DNA of 64,000 nucleotides from assembly GCA_905182865.1 (NCBI GenBank), contig CAJJCY010000002.1, positions 257,040-321,039 of the forward strand, in the 5' to 3' direction. The position numbers were made by a program, and so were the translations under genes. The notes below the pieces were generated by a model. It ran no database searches. It was not told where the DNA came from and saw only the letters and a program-made list of their open reading frames with translations. This DNA comes from an uncultured SAR324 cluster bacterium. Lineage in GTDB: Bacteria > SAR324 > NAC60-12. Shown in pieces: positions 63,233-64,000 of this stretch. Each line of letters opens with the position of its first letter. The first letter of the stretch is position 1.

Positions 63233-64000
63233 TTAGATTTCAATTTTGCTTGAATCATGACGTTTCGGCAACAAAATAGCAGCCCCTACAATAAAACATG
63301 CTGCAATTGCAATTACTCGCATTACTGTTTCAAAGCCCGCTCCAGTAGACAATAAGTACCTTGCCATCATCAACGCTAAAGCTCCAATCACCAGATTTAT
63401 CATGAACTTTATAGAGAGTACCTTGGTTCTCCATTTATTAGGAACATATTGTGACAATAATGCATCAGTTATTGGAATCTGGCCGAATACAAAACCCATG
63501 GCCAGCAGAGAAACCGCAAATAGGGTATAATCTGTCTGTATAGCCATCATGGAAAGGAACAATGGCTGACCAGCAGCAATGAAAATCAAGACAGTTTTTA
63601 TGCTTAGTTTGTCGATAGCTCGTCCGACTACAAGCTGAGCGAAAGCAGCCACTGCATATATTAAAGCCGCTAAGGTGCCTGTCACAGCTATGTCTTCAGA
63701 AATTCCTTGCATCCGAACATCGAACAATCGAGGAATAAGAAATGTCATCGCTCCGAAGACAAAGCCCCCAGCGGCTGTAACTAAGCCAAGCGAAACCAAG
63801 GCTCTTTTCCAGCCAGGTGCAAATCCGACTAACTCTTTTTCCTGTTGAGTAGCTTCAAGTGTTCTAGCACCCACACTACGCCCGAAGACTAGAAATCCAA
63901 GGCCAGTAAGTATCGAAACCGATCCAGGAATGATGAAAGCCATCCGCCAATCAAATTGGGCGATGGTTAAACCAGTCACTAATGGTGCTGCTGCAACACC
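63233..64000 (-). CDS. Major facilitator superfamily transporter (partial)
   Basis: C-terminal ~255 residues of an MFS permease; the N-terminus lies beyond the right edge (the frame is open to base 64000, reading GVAAAPLVTGLTIAQFDWRM). It shows the central WRMAFIIPGSVSILTGLGFL helix, a cytoplasmic loop, and the second half with AQLVVGRAIDKLSIKTVLIF, the A-motif-like G-x-x-x-D-x pattern of MFS. About seven membrane segments are visible. Substrate unknown. Confidence 0.82.
   Translation of the reverse strand, partial: GVAAAPLVTGLTIAQFDWRMAFIIPGSVSILTGLGFLVFGRSVGARTLEATQQEKELVGFAPGWKRALVSLGLVTAAGGFVFGAMTFLIPRLFDVRMQGISEDIAVTGTLAALIYAVAAFAQLVVGRAIDKLSIKTVLIFIAAGQPLFLSMMAIQTDYTLFAVSLLAMGFVFGQIPITDALLSQYVPNKWRTKVLSIKFMINLVIGALALMMARYLLSTGAGFETVMRVIAIAACFIVGAAILLPKRHDSSKIEI

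Noticed and set aside
1-64000. tRNA, rRNA, transposase, integrase or prophage genes
   Set aside because: I found no cloverleaf-like sequence, rRNA segment, DDE transposase or phage structural gene in any part of the window.

Overview
The window reads as one continuous stretch of bacterial chromosome at roughly 40-45% GC. It carries dense single-gene operons, two ribosomal protein genes (rplM-rpsI), respiratory, cofactor and ion-transport genes, and no phage, transposase, CRISPR, rRNA or tRNA that I can see. The gene set suggests a Gram-negative, proteobacterium-like aquatic organism with flexible redox metabolism. The main clues are Tat-exported formate dehydrogenase, c-type cytochromes, tungstate uptake, phosphonate-type uptake, HemJ and a membrane pyrophosphatase. 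A SAR324-like or deltaproteobacterial-like origin is only a guess.

Layout. 1-7301 (minus): a branched-chain/amide-type ABC transporter operon with a long-chain acyl-CoA ligase-like gene (ligase-livG-livH-livM-livK-livF). It is riddled with single-base frameshifts, although the encoded proteins stay conserved on both sides of each shift. 7540-11862 (plus): phosphonate-type ABC transporter phnD-phnC-phnE-phnE2 and a HAD phosphatase. 12152-15386 (plus): MoeA fused to a periplasmic-binding-like domain, HemJ, and a TPR-like lipoprotein. 15514-17796: a PrsW-type membrane protease (minus) and a cNMP-receiver-GGDEF protein split by one base (plus). 18061-18909: L13 and S9. 19021-22158 (plus): membrane-anchored alpha/beta hydrolase, ECHDC3-type crotonase homologue, FdhD.

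23613-38944 (minus) is the centre of interest. It is a ~15 kb formate dehydrogenase and tungsten/molybdenum cofactor region. In transcription order it holds an 82-aa protein, a Tat-signal small protein, FdhA (Cys type), FdhB, an NrfD-type membrane subunit, a cytochrome c-seven-bladed-propeller fusion, an FlpD/ferredoxin protein, an unknown protein, a TorD-like chaperone, MoeA, TupA-TupB-TupC and MobB. FdhD and a second MoeA sit nearby on the other strand. Inference: W or Mo is taken up by Tup, loaded by MoeA/MobB/FdhD, and the enzyme passes formate electrons through NrfD and cytochromes.

39630-41513 (plus): two MORN-repeat paralogues and a 46-aa membrane protein. 41773-42969 (minus): metallophosphoesterase and an exported small protein. 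43166-50292 (plus): K+-dependent-type membrane pyrophosphatase, cysteine desulfurase, small lipoprotein, hexahaem tandem cytochrome c (frameshifted), DUF4864-like protein, dihaem cytochrome c. 50411-55462 (plus): BMP-type ABC transporter (two permeases and binding protein, no ATPase in view) and an amidase. 55943-62429: two CPA2 antiporter paralogues, the second lacking the acidic transport residues, convergent with a TVGYGD potassium channel with RCK domains and a Sel1-TerB protein. The right edge is a partial MFS transporter.

At least a dozen single-base frameshifts, many in or next to short homopolymers, cut across otherwise conserved genes. I read most as sequence or assembly errors rather than decay, but only reads can decide.
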